DNA of 6,529 bases from Pseudodesulfovibrio sp. (GTDB taxonomy: Bacteria; Desulfobacterota; Desulfovibrionia; Desulfovibrionales; Desulfovibrionaceae). Positions 1 to 4,750 of the stretch are shown here, piece after piece (position 1 is the first letter of the stretch; each line of letters starts with the position of its first letter). Where the stretch lies: contig JAFLJW010000248.1 in assembly GCA_022712815.1 (NCBI GenBank), positions 1-6,529 of the forward strand. Reading direction: 5' to 3'. The notes under the pieces were generated by a model. It saw only the letters and a program-made list of their open reading frames with translations, did no database searches and had not been told where the DNA came from. The position numbers and the translations under genes are program-made.

Positions 1-263
1 GTGGTTTCCCGCCCTCCTTCTTTGAAGAGGGTCCGAACCTCCGAAATGCCAACACCCATCCCCATCTGGCTGGTGTAATTCGCGCCTGATTCGTACTGCG
101 CCCCGCCCGCGGCAAGTTGTTGACTCATGAGGGCACCAAACTGCATATCCGCCTTCTTGTACCCGATGGTACTTACGTTGGCGAGGTTGTTTGCAATGAC
201 CTGCATGTTGGACGAATGGGCGATTACACCCGTGGCCCCAATCTACAAACTGCTAAAACTCAT
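1..263 (-). pseudogene. flgE: Flagellar hook protein FlgE, N-terminal part, with an in-frame amber (TAG) at codon 7; runs off the left edge
   Basis: FlgE polymerises into the flagellar hook outside the cell. Reading from the ATG at 263, the frame gives MSFSSL, then TAG (243-245), then about 80 further open codons: IGATGVIAHSSNMQVIANN, then LANVSTIGYKKADMQFG, and on to the window edge. The segment around ANNLANVSTIGYKK is the conserved N-terminal motif of flagellar rod and hook proteins. Family members, as I recall them, carry a Tyr where the TAG lies (SSLYxGATG), so a TAC/TAT to TAG change is the simplest reading. The start is well supported: GGAGG at 269-273 lies 5 nt before the ATG, and a sigma-54 promoter lies further upstream. 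The next in-frame ATG (206) would remove the first 19 residues, which form part of the D0 helix. The rest of the gene is outside the window, so whether it is otherwise intact is unknown. Identification as FlgE rather than FlgF/FlgG is by recalled family similarity; the stop codon itself is read directly. Confidence 0.75.
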
Positions 264-274
264 ACTTTCCTCCA

Positions 275-326
275 ATCCGAACTTTGCCGGATGTGGTGGG
301 GAACCATCCAGGGGACCCATCCCCGG
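275..326 (-). promoter_or_regulatory. Two small hairpins in the predicted flgE leader
   Basis: The predicted leader contains a stem at 308-326 (GGGGA/TCCCC around a 4-nt loop, extendable by CC/GG across one bulged base). A second stem at 275-292 (ATCCG/CGGAT, 8-nt loop) ends 2 nt upstream of the GGAGG Shine-Dalgarno site. They could affect leader stability or ribosome access, but the stems are short and may be fortuitous. Confidence 0.3.
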
Positions 327-361
327 AATAAAATTCCCGATTCCTTCTCACCGAGGACTAA

Positions 362-377
362 AGCAAGGGCTGTGCCA
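362..377 (-). promoter_or_regulatory. Sigma-54 (RpoN) promoter of flgE
   Basis: The minus strand reads TGGCACAGCCCTTGCT, an exact match to the sigma-54 consensus TGGCAC-N5-TTGCW. The invariant GG (375-376) and GC (363-364) are separated by 10 bases, so transcription should start near 351, giving a leader of roughly 88 nt before the flgE ATG. Sigma-54 control of hook genes is standard in polar-flagellate proteobacteria and needs an enhancer-binding activator. The AT-rich stretch just upstream (about 378-415) could hold an IHF-type bend, but no clear enhancer site was recognised. Confidence 0.88.
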
Positions 378-569
378 CAAAAAATAATGATATATTTCAA
401 CAGCAAATAGCTTTTTTTGAGTGGGAAGATCATTCCATAAACCAGAGATTGCGTCCGGCCAGGCGCCTCAAATGAGCTGTTTTGCGATGGAGTCAGGGTG
501 CGGGGAATCTGAACTCTGGATCGGGAAACAGGTTGGCTGATTATCGGCAAAGCCTCTTTCTTTATTCCC

Positions 570-598
570 TTGCCTTGAGCCTCCTCGCCGAGTATTCT
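570..598 (+). promoter_or_regulatory. Possible sigma-70 promoter of the Skp-like lipoprotein gene
   Basis: TTGCCT (570-575) and TATTCT (593-598) are separated by 17 bases; each hexamer matches four of six consensus positions. A start near 605 would give a leader of about 50 nt. This is the best-spaced pair in the region but not a strong one. Confidence 0.35.
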
Positions 599-653
599 TT
601 TTCGCCTTTGCCAGATGCGCATAAATTTAACCGAAACACATGGAGACTTGAAT

Positions 654-1172
654 ATGAAACGGATTATCACCTTGTTTTGCGTTGCCCTTCTGGGCCTGAT
701 GCTGTTGACCGGATGCACCGAGTCTGCCGGATTAAAAATCGGCGTGGTGGACGAATCCGCCGCCTTCAAGGACAATAAGGTGACGGTAGCAGCCATGGCC
801 TACCTTCAGGAACTTGGTGTTCCACTACAAGCCAAGGCGGAAGAGGCATACAAAGCCATGCAGGCCGAGCAGACCGAAGACAATGTTGCCGCCTACAAGC
901 TGGCCATGGGTGAACTGCAAAAGGTCATGAATGGTGAGCAGCAGCGCATTGTGGCCCTCATCGATCAGAAATTCAACGCGGTTCTGGATGCCTACCGGGC
1001 CGAGAAGGGACTGACCCTCATCCTGAGCAAGGAGTCCGTCATTTCCTTTTCCGAGACCATTGATATCACCAACGATATCGTGGTCGCCATGAACGCGCTT
1101 GAACTGGACTTCAAGGCTCTGGAGCCAGCAGCAGCCCCTGCTCCTGAGGTCGTCAAGGAAGAAACAGAGTAA
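654..1172 (+). CDS. Skp/OmpH-family periplasmic chaperone-like lipoprotein
   Basis: This 172-residue protein probably acts in the periplasm as a holdase-like chaperone for outer-membrane proteins, by analogy with Skp (OmpH). The N-terminus MKRIITLFCVALLGLMLLTG followed by Cys21 is a lipoprotein signal peptide with lipobox LTGC. Residue +2 is Thr, not Asp, which suggests outer-membrane sorting under the enterobacterial rule. The mature part begins KIGVVDESAAF (28-38), the usual first strand of OmpH proteins. It continues with an Ala/Glu/Gln-rich helical section (about 45-125), the expected coiled-coil tentacles, and then the family's closing segment EKGLTLILSKESVISF...DITNDIVVAMN. The Ala/Pro/Glu tail (about 157-172) looks disordered. 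The start at 654 is chosen because GGAG (642-645) lies 8 nt upstream and the signal peptide begins there; an in-frame ATG at 615 would add 13 residues before it. Classical Skp is soluble, so the lipid anchor is a departure. It is not next to bamA or lpxD, the usual skp neighbours. Confidence 0.82.
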   Translation: MKRIITLFCVALLGLMLLTGCTESAGLKIGVVDESAAFKDNKVTVAAMAYLQELGVPLQAKAEEAYKAMQAEQTEDNVAAYKLAMGELQKVMNGEQQRIVALIDQKFNAVLDAYRAEKGLTLILSKESVISFSETIDITNDIVVAMNALELDFKALEPAAAPAPEVVKEETE

Positions 1173-1179
1173 CCATCAG

Positions 1180-1220
1180 AAAAGGCCTGTGCACATTCGT
1201 GGACAGGCCTTTTCTATTTT
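1180..1220. terminator. Rho-independent terminator shared by convergent genes
   Basis: An 11-bp perfect stem (1180-1190 with 1203-1213: AAAAGGCCTGT / ACAGGCCTTTT) encloses a short inner CAC/GTG helix (1192-1194 with 1199-1201) after one G-G mismatch. It begins 7 nt after the lipoprotein stop codon. The T-run of the right arm serves the plus strand and the A-run of the left arm gives a T-run on the minus strand, so it should also stop transcripts of the HPt gene. Confidence 0.9.
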
Positions 1221-1237
1221 GTATCTGAAAGATTCGT

Positions 1238-1585
1238 TTAAATTTCGTTCATGAACTGGTCCATTTCACAGCGTGCGGCTTCGAGGGTCTCGATAAATAG
1301 CCCATACTGTTCCCTGGCCTCGGTCAAATCTCCACTTTTAGATATTTTTTCCATATTATACGCTAGGTTAACCAGGAGATCGGTACGGACCACACCGCAC
1401 ATGCCCTTCAGGGAGTGAGCCAGTTTCGAGACCTCCTCTGCATCTCCTGCATCAAGGGCCGCACCCAGAGATGAACTGCGTTCAGGACTGTCTTCCATAA
1501 AAGCTGCGAGAAGCTCTCGTGCAAGCTCTTTGTCTTGGGCGAGACTTTGCAGAAATCGTTGTACGTCGAATAAAGGCTCTGTCAT
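1238..1585 (-). CDS. Stand-alone HPt (histidine phosphotransfer) domain protein
   Basis: A 115-residue cytoplasmic protein made of one HPt domain. Such proteins carry phosphate on a histidine between receiver domains in multistep phosphorelays. The diagnostic block is LAHSLKGMCGVV: His57 is the expected phospho-acceptor, with Lys60 and Gly61 in the conserved HSLKG motif. Before it, DVQRFLQSLAQDKELARELL and AFMEDSPERSSSLGAALDAGDAEEV follow the usual helical HPt pattern, and helices continue to the C-terminus. The start at 1585 is preferred because GGAG lies 6 nt upstream. In-frame ATGs at 1591 and 1630 have a Shine-Dalgarno-like sequence abutting the start codon and would add residues not typical of the fold. 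No kinase or response regulator is adjacent, so its partners must be encoded elsewhere. It lies 82 bp downstream of the co-directional glycosyltransferase gene and may be read from it or from its own weak promoter. Confidence 0.85.
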   Translation of the reverse strand: MTEPLFDVQRFLQSLAQDKELARELLAAFMEDSPERSSSLGAALDAGDAEEVSKLAHSLKGMCGVVRTDLLVNLAYNMEKISKSGDLTEAREQYGLFIETLEAARCEMDQFMNEI

Positions 1586-1651
1586 TTGCATCTCCGTTCG
1601 TTGCCACGTGAATTCATCTAAAAATAGCATCCCTCAAATGGCAATGGAAGG

Positions 1652-1657
1652 ATTATA
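1652..1657 (-). promoter_or_regulatory. Possible -10 element for the HPt gene
   Basis: The minus strand reads TATAAT, a perfect sigma-70 -10 hexamer, just downstream of the glycosyltransferase stop codon and about 67 nt before the HPt start. No acceptable -35 hexamer occurs at 16-18 bp and there is no extended TGn, so this may be chance. Confidence 0.25.
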
Positions 1658-1667
1658 ACGCTTAAAA

Positions 1668-2801
1668 TTAAAGGTCTTCGTATAAATCGGCAAATAATGC
1701 AACCACCCTGGGCAAAGAAAACCGCTCCACCACTCGACTTCTGGCGGAGGCTCCTGTTTTCGTCATATTTTTTAGACGTTTTTGCAGAACAATAAATATA
1801 GCATTACCCAATGCAATCTCATTTCCCGGTACAACAATTTCTCCAGTATCGCCCACAATACGGGCGGAGTCGCCCACATCTGTCACTACATTGGGTACGC
1901 CGCAGGCCATGGATTCCCCCACAACATTGGGGAAACTTTCTCCGATGGACGACGAGACATGGACATCCATGGCCGCCATGATCCGCGCCATGTTGGACCG
2001 CTCGCCAAGGAGCCGGATACGGTCCGGTGCAATTCCGGTCTTGTCGAGCCATGCGACAAGCTGGGAATTCCCGGAATCAATGCCGCGTCCCACAAGCATG
2101 AAAATCGAATCCGGCAATTGCCCGGCAACACCTTTCATGGCAGAGATGAACGTCTTGTGGTCCTTCATGGCATCGAACCGGGCCACATGGCCGACAACCG
2201 GGGCCAAGAGCGATATGCCAAGCTCCTGCCGTACCTCACGCCTCGCTTCACTGTCCGGCTTGTAACGATCAGTATTGAATCCGTTGGGAATAACCTCAAA
2301 CCGTTTGGGTGCATAACCGAGACTGAGGTGAAATCGCCGGGCGTCCTCGGAGTTGGTAAGGACCGCGTCCGGGAAGCGCGACAGGGCGGCGCACACCTTG
2401 AGCGTCGCGCCGGTGAGCTTTCTGTATTCTTCAAGGGCCATGTAGGAGCAACGGATATTCCACGCCACCTTGGGACCACCACCGAGCGGAAAGGCCAGTC
2501 TGGTTGCGATCAGTCCCGCCAGATCTGCGTGGTAGAGCCATGTCTGGATCACATCGGGTCGCCAGGAACGGATAATCCTGACGAGCTTCAGCAGTCCGGC
2601 AGGAGATGGAACGCCTCGGCTCATACCAAGGGAGTCCACACGAATACCTGCATCAAAAAGCCGCTTGCCCATGGGACCCGGCTCGATGAGACTGACCACT
2701 CTGGACTGGAAGCGGACCACATCCATGCGTGTGGCAAGCTGGTAGAGCATGGTTTCGGCCCCGCCCACGTCCAGACCGGTTATGCAGTGTAGTATTTTCA
2801 T
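1668..2801 (-). CDS. GT4-type (GT-B fold) glycosyltransferase
   Basis: A 377-residue soluble or membrane-associated glycosyltransferase that should move a sugar from a nucleotide-sugar donor to a cell-surface glycan or lipid precursor; donor and acceptor cannot be told from sequence. The N-terminal acceptor domain starts MKILHCITGLDVGGAETMLY, with the GGAET glycine loop (13-17). The linker has IPNG (171-174). The C-terminal donor domain shows VGHVARFDAMKDH, where Arg208 and Lys213 are the expected diphosphate contacts, and the EX7E motif ESFPNVVGE (Glu288, Glu296) followed by CGVPNVVTDVG. Length is normal for the family. The ATG at 2801 fits the usual N-terminus, although no clear Shine-Dalgarno site precedes it; an in-frame GTG at 2864 would add 21 residues without family character. 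It is divergent from the acetolactate decarboxylase gene. No other polysaccharide genes are nearby, so the pathway remains open. Confidence 0.88.
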   Translation of the reverse strand: MKILHCITGLDVGGAETMLYQLATRMDVVRFQSRVVSLIEPGPMGKRLFDAGIRVDSLGMSRGVPSPAGLLKLVRIIRSWRPDVIQTWLYHADLAGLIATRLAFPLGGGPKVAWNIRCSYMALEEYRKLTGATLKVCAALSRFPDAVLTNSEDARRFHLSLGYAPKRFEVIPNGFNTDRYKPDSEARREVRQELGISLLAPVVGHVARFDAMKDHKTFISAMKGVAGQLPDSIFMLVGRGIDSGNSQLVAWLDKTGIAPDRIRLLGERSNMARIMAAMDVHVSSSIGESFPNVVGESMACGVPNVVTDVGDSARIVGDTGEIVVPGNEIALGNAIFIVLQKRLKNMTKTGASARSRVVERFSLPRVVALFADLYEDL

Positions 2802-2905
2802 AATGATATATACGCCGATCCGGTTTGAGTATCCGACAGGCAGTTTTGGCCTACCATCATCCACCCAAAAAAACTATTCCCGTGATCTGGTTCCGAAATA
2901 TATTC

Positions 2906-2939
2906 ACCCGGTGACACGAACCGGATTCCCGGGTATAAA
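2906..2939 (+). promoter_or_regulatory. Sigma-70 promoter of the acetolactate decarboxylase gene, overlapped by inverted repeats
   Basis: GTGACA (2911-2916) and TATAAA (2934-2939) are separated by exactly 17 bases, a near-consensus pair. The start would fall near 2946, leaving only about a dozen leader bases before the ATG. Two inverted repeats cover the promoter: CCGGT/ACCGG (2908-2912 with 2920-2924) over the -35 region, and ACCCGG/CCGGGT (2906-2911 with 2929-2934). These would suit a repressor operator, but no regulator is identified. Confidence 0.6.
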
Positions 2940-2957
2940 ATCTTTCAGGAGCGCTCC

Positions 2958-3668
2958 ATGTGCAATAAAAAGCAAAACGCCGTCTATCTTTCAGCCCCGG
3001 TTAACGCCATCATCGAAGGCCTCTACCGGGAAAAGACCACCATCGGCGAAATCCGCAAAAAAGGGGATTTCGGTCTTGGGACCTTCAACCGACTCGATGG
3101 TGAGATGATCATGCTGGACGGCGAGGTTTTCCGGATGAAAGCGGACGGCAAGGCCTACCCGGTAAATGACAGCGAACAAACTCCGTTTGCCTGCGTGACC
3201 CACTTCAAGCCGGACACCTTGGACGAATTTTCCGAACAGGCCGATGAAGACCTTTTTTCGCTGGTGGCCCGCAGTATTCCGTCAGACAACATGCTCTACG
3301 CCGTGCGGGTGGAGGGGGCATTCCGGTATGTCAAAACCCGGTCCGTGCCGCCCCAGGACGACTACCGTCCGCTGATCGAGGTAGCCCGCGAACAGCCTGA
3401 ATTCGAATATGAAAACATGAAAGGAACCATGGTCGGCTTTTACACCCCTGATTTTCTCAAAGAGGTCAACGTACCCGGCCTCCACCTGCATTTCCTGTCT
3501 GCCGACCATTCCTGCGGCGGGCACCTGCTGGCCTGCACCCCGGATTCCATCACCATCGGCATCCAGCATGTTCCACAGTTGATCATGGGATTGCCCATGA
3601 CACTCGATTTCCTCACCACGGAATTTGAAAGGAACACGGCCAAGGATCTGGATGAGGTCGAAAGATAA
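2958..3668 (+). CDS. budA: Alpha-acetolactate decarboxylase (EC 4.1.1.5)
   Basis: This 236-residue cytoplasmic enzyme converts 2-acetolactate to acetoin and CO2, diverting pyruvate-derived acetolactate from valine/leucine synthesis to a neutral product. The zinc site is visible as GLHLHFLSADHSCGGHLL: His176, His178 and His189, with the same 13-residue span as the ligands recalled for the Bacillus brevis enzyme (192, 194, 205). Glu49 in FNRLDGEMIMLDGE and Arg128 in VKTRSVPPQ fit the conserved acidic and basic active-site positions. The length is full for the family and there is no signal peptide, unlike the secreted Bacillus forms. AGGAG (2947-2951) lies 6 nt before the ATG. No acetolactate synthase or butanediol dehydrogenase gene adjoins it, so it depends on acetolactate made elsewhere. 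It has its own promoter and no co-directional neighbour. Confidence 0.93.
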   Translation: MCNKKQNAVYLSAPVNAIIEGLYREKTTIGEIRKKGDFGLGTFNRLDGEMIMLDGEVFRMKADGKAYPVNDSEQTPFACVTHFKPDTLDEFSEQADEDLFSLVARSIPSDNMLYAVRVEGAFRYVKTRSVPPQDDYRPLIEVAREQPEFEYENMKGTMVGFYTPDFLKEVNVPGLHLHFLSADHSCGGHLLACTPDSITIGIQHVPQLIMGLPMTLDFLTTEFERNTAKDLDEVER

Positions 3669-3817
3669 GTTTTTTCCCTTTTCGAGTTCCCTGATGAATA
3701 CTTCGGTTTATTGAAGAGAAAACATGCGCAACCCGGATGAGACCAAACTCTTGCAGGCGGTTGAGGTGGGGGAGAGAATGTCGTTTTTACGGATAAAACA
3801 ACAGTGGCAGATGTGGA

Positions 3818-3864
3818 AAAGATCAAATCCCGACGATACAATAATCGTCGGGATTTGATTTTTT
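3818..3864. terminator. Long-stem terminator between convergent budA and the 3D gene
   Basis: A perfect 16-bp stem (3822-3837 with 3844-3859, arms beginning ATCAAATCCC and ending GGGATTTGAT) encloses a 6-nt loop. It extends through a G-T pair into A/T pairs at 3818-3820 with 3861-3863. A T-run at 3859-3864 suits plus-strand termination, and the upstream A-run gives four T on the minus strand. It lies about 150 nt beyond the budA stop and about 90 nt beyond the 3D gene stop and probably ends both transcripts. Confidence 0.88.
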
Positions 3865-3950
3865 CTAGCCTGAGGCGTGATATCTTGTAGGTTTCAAGGC
3901 CTTGGCAGCGATTCGTTTAACGCCGCAATCGGGCCGTTCTCAACAAGCTT

Positions 3951-4445
3951 CTAGATTTCGAGCAAGGCCGTCTTGATGGTTTTCTTGCCGAATTGACGAG
4001 CCTGGCCTTCATCCCACATGAAGATGTCGATACGCTGGTTGAAGCGTTTGTTCATGAGGTCGTTGATCTCGAAGATGCCAAGCCCCTCGATACGAACCTT
4101 GCGGCCAAATACCCAACCCTGATTGAACAGGTCACGTGATACGGCGATGGTGCCGGAACGGACCTTGCGCATGCTGGCGGCAATGAGTGGATCTGAGTCA
4201 CATTGGTCGGTGGTCGGGTTGTATGCGGTGACGGTGAGGTCGCGGACCGGATGTGAAAACATGGCTTTCTGGAGCAAGCGAGCTTCCGTGACCAGATTCT
4301 TGCGGGCCTCGGAGGTCTGCTCCGACAGGGTAAGCTTATGCCTGAGCCTGTCGATTTCCTGCTGTTTAACAACAGTAACTACAGCCAGGATCATGATAAC
4401 CGCACAAACGATTGGCATGAGGGTGTAGTTGAATATACTTTTCAT
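3951..4445 (-). CDS. Membrane-anchored 3D-domain (double-psi beta-barrel) protein
   Basis: A 164-residue protein with one N-terminal membrane segment (about 11-26, PIVCAVIMILAVVTVV), a charged, probably coiled-coil stretch (27-60) and a C-terminal 3D domain in the periplasm. 3D domains are the catalytic barrel of MltA-type lytic transglycosylases and of resuscitation-factor-like muralytic proteins, so a peptidoglycan-related role is inferred. The domain runs from VTAYNPTTDQCD (72-83) through SGTIAVSRDLF (97-107) and GRKVRIEGLGIFEINDLMNKRFNQRIDIFM (114-143) to QARQFGKK. Asp104, Asp129 and Asp140 are the likely three aspartates that name the family. The Gly-Gly normally following the second Asp is replaced by LMNKR, so activity is uncertain. 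GGGAG lies 10 nt before the ATG, and a TTGACA promoter lies upstream. The substrate is not known. Confidence 0.82.
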   Translation of the reverse strand: MKSIFNYTLMPIVCAVIMILAVVTVVKQQEIDRLRHKLTLSEQTSEARKNLVTEARLLQKAMFSHPVRDLTVTAYNPTTDQCDSDPLIAASMRKVRSGTIAVSRDLFNQGWVFGRKVRIEGLGIFEINDLMNKRFNQRIDIFMWDEGQARQFGKKTIKTALLEI

Positions 4446-4477
4446 CTTTGAATTTCTCCCTTTGTTTTGCTGGGAGG

Positions 4478-4506
4478 CATATAGGTAGGCACTTTGGACT
4501 TGTCAA
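4478..4506 (-). promoter_or_regulatory. Sigma-70 promoter of the 3D-domain gene
   Basis: On the minus strand a perfect TTGACA (4501-4506) is followed after 17 bases by TATATG (4478-4483). Transcription would start near 4471, giving a leader of about 25 nt containing the GGGAG ribosome binding site. Confidence 0.65.
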
Positions 4507-4582
4507 TGTTTAATATGGCATCCAGAGATATTCTGTTTTCAAGGTCGTAAGTGGTTGATTTTATTAGTCACAATCTCGTTAT

Positions 4583-4607
4583 GTGGAGGAATGTATAAAA
4601 TCTCCAC
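4583..4607. repeat. Inverted repeat GTGGAG-N13-CTCCAC
   Basis: Perfect 6-base arms at 4583-4588 and 4602-4607 flank a 13-base AT-rich spacer. It could be an operator half-site pair or a small RNA hairpin. It lacks a following T-run, so it is not a convincing terminator. Confidence 0.4.
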
Positions 4608-4684
4608 CTTTGTACTCTGCCGAAATAGTGACCTTTTTTCGATGTTTATTTTTTAACAATCTATTTACCTATATATAGTATAGC

Positions 4685-4713
4685 TTGACATTATAAATAT
4701 ATTATGACCTAAT
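4685..4713 (+). promoter_or_regulatory. Probable promoter of the MBL-like gene
   Basis: A perfect TTGACA (4685-4690) is followed after 17 bases by CCTAAT (4708-4713), four of six matches to the -10 consensus. A start near 4720 would give a leader of about 30 nt. Other -10-like hexamers in this AT-rich stretch lack a suitably spaced -35. Confidence 0.45.
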
Positions 4714-4750
4714 CTTGATATAGAATAATGCTTTGTCGAGGTTGGAGAAA

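Larger units (their letters stand above)
264..653. other. Divergent intergenic region between flgE and the Skp-like lipoprotein gene
   Basis: This 390-base stretch has no convincing gene. It holds the flgE leader and sigma-54 promoter on the left (minus strand) and the promoter and ribosome binding site of the lipoprotein gene on the right (plus strand). Reading frames here look like Arg/Ser/Pro-rich chance translations, have no recognisable domain and overlap the promoters. About 378-415 is AT-rich and 430-535 is more GC-rich without a motif I recognise. Confidence 0.7.
4446..4750. other. AT-rich divergent intergenic region
   Basis: About 305 bases without a gene. From about 4500 to 4732 it is clearly richer in A and T than the flanking genes. 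It holds the 3D gene promoter on the left, a GTGGAG/CTCCAC inverted repeat (4583-4607), a CTATATATAG palindrome (4669-4678) and the probable promoter of the next gene on the right. No RNA gene or complete coding sequence was recognised. Confidence 0.6.

Noticed and set aside
534..550. Sigma-54-like GG-N10-GC on the plus strand upstream of the lipoprotein gene (TTGGCTGATTATCGGCA)
   Set aside because: The invariant dinucleotides are correctly spaced, but the flanking -24 and -12 positions match poorly compared with the perfect flgE site on the other strand.
260..796. Minus-strand frame of 178 codons across the flgE promoter and the lipoprotein 5' end
   Set aside because: It overlaps the sigma-54 promoter and the start of the lipoprotein gene, and its sequence has no domain or signal.
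1782..2792. Plus-strand frame of 336 codons inside the glycosyltransferase region
   Set aside because: It is antisense to a well-supported GT4 gene, with His/Gly-rich sequence and no recognisable domain.
3724..3858. Possible 44-residue protein (starting MRNPDETKLLQ) between budA and the terminator
   Set aside because: Its last third is encoded by the terminator stem, its ribosome binding site is weak and no family is recognised. Conservation in relatives would be needed to revive it.
4591..4656. Short frame (MYKISTFVLC...) directly after a GGAGG in the AT-rich spacer
   Set aside because: It is only about 21 codons, the GGAGG is a single base from the ATG, and it lies within an inverted repeat that explains the sequence better.
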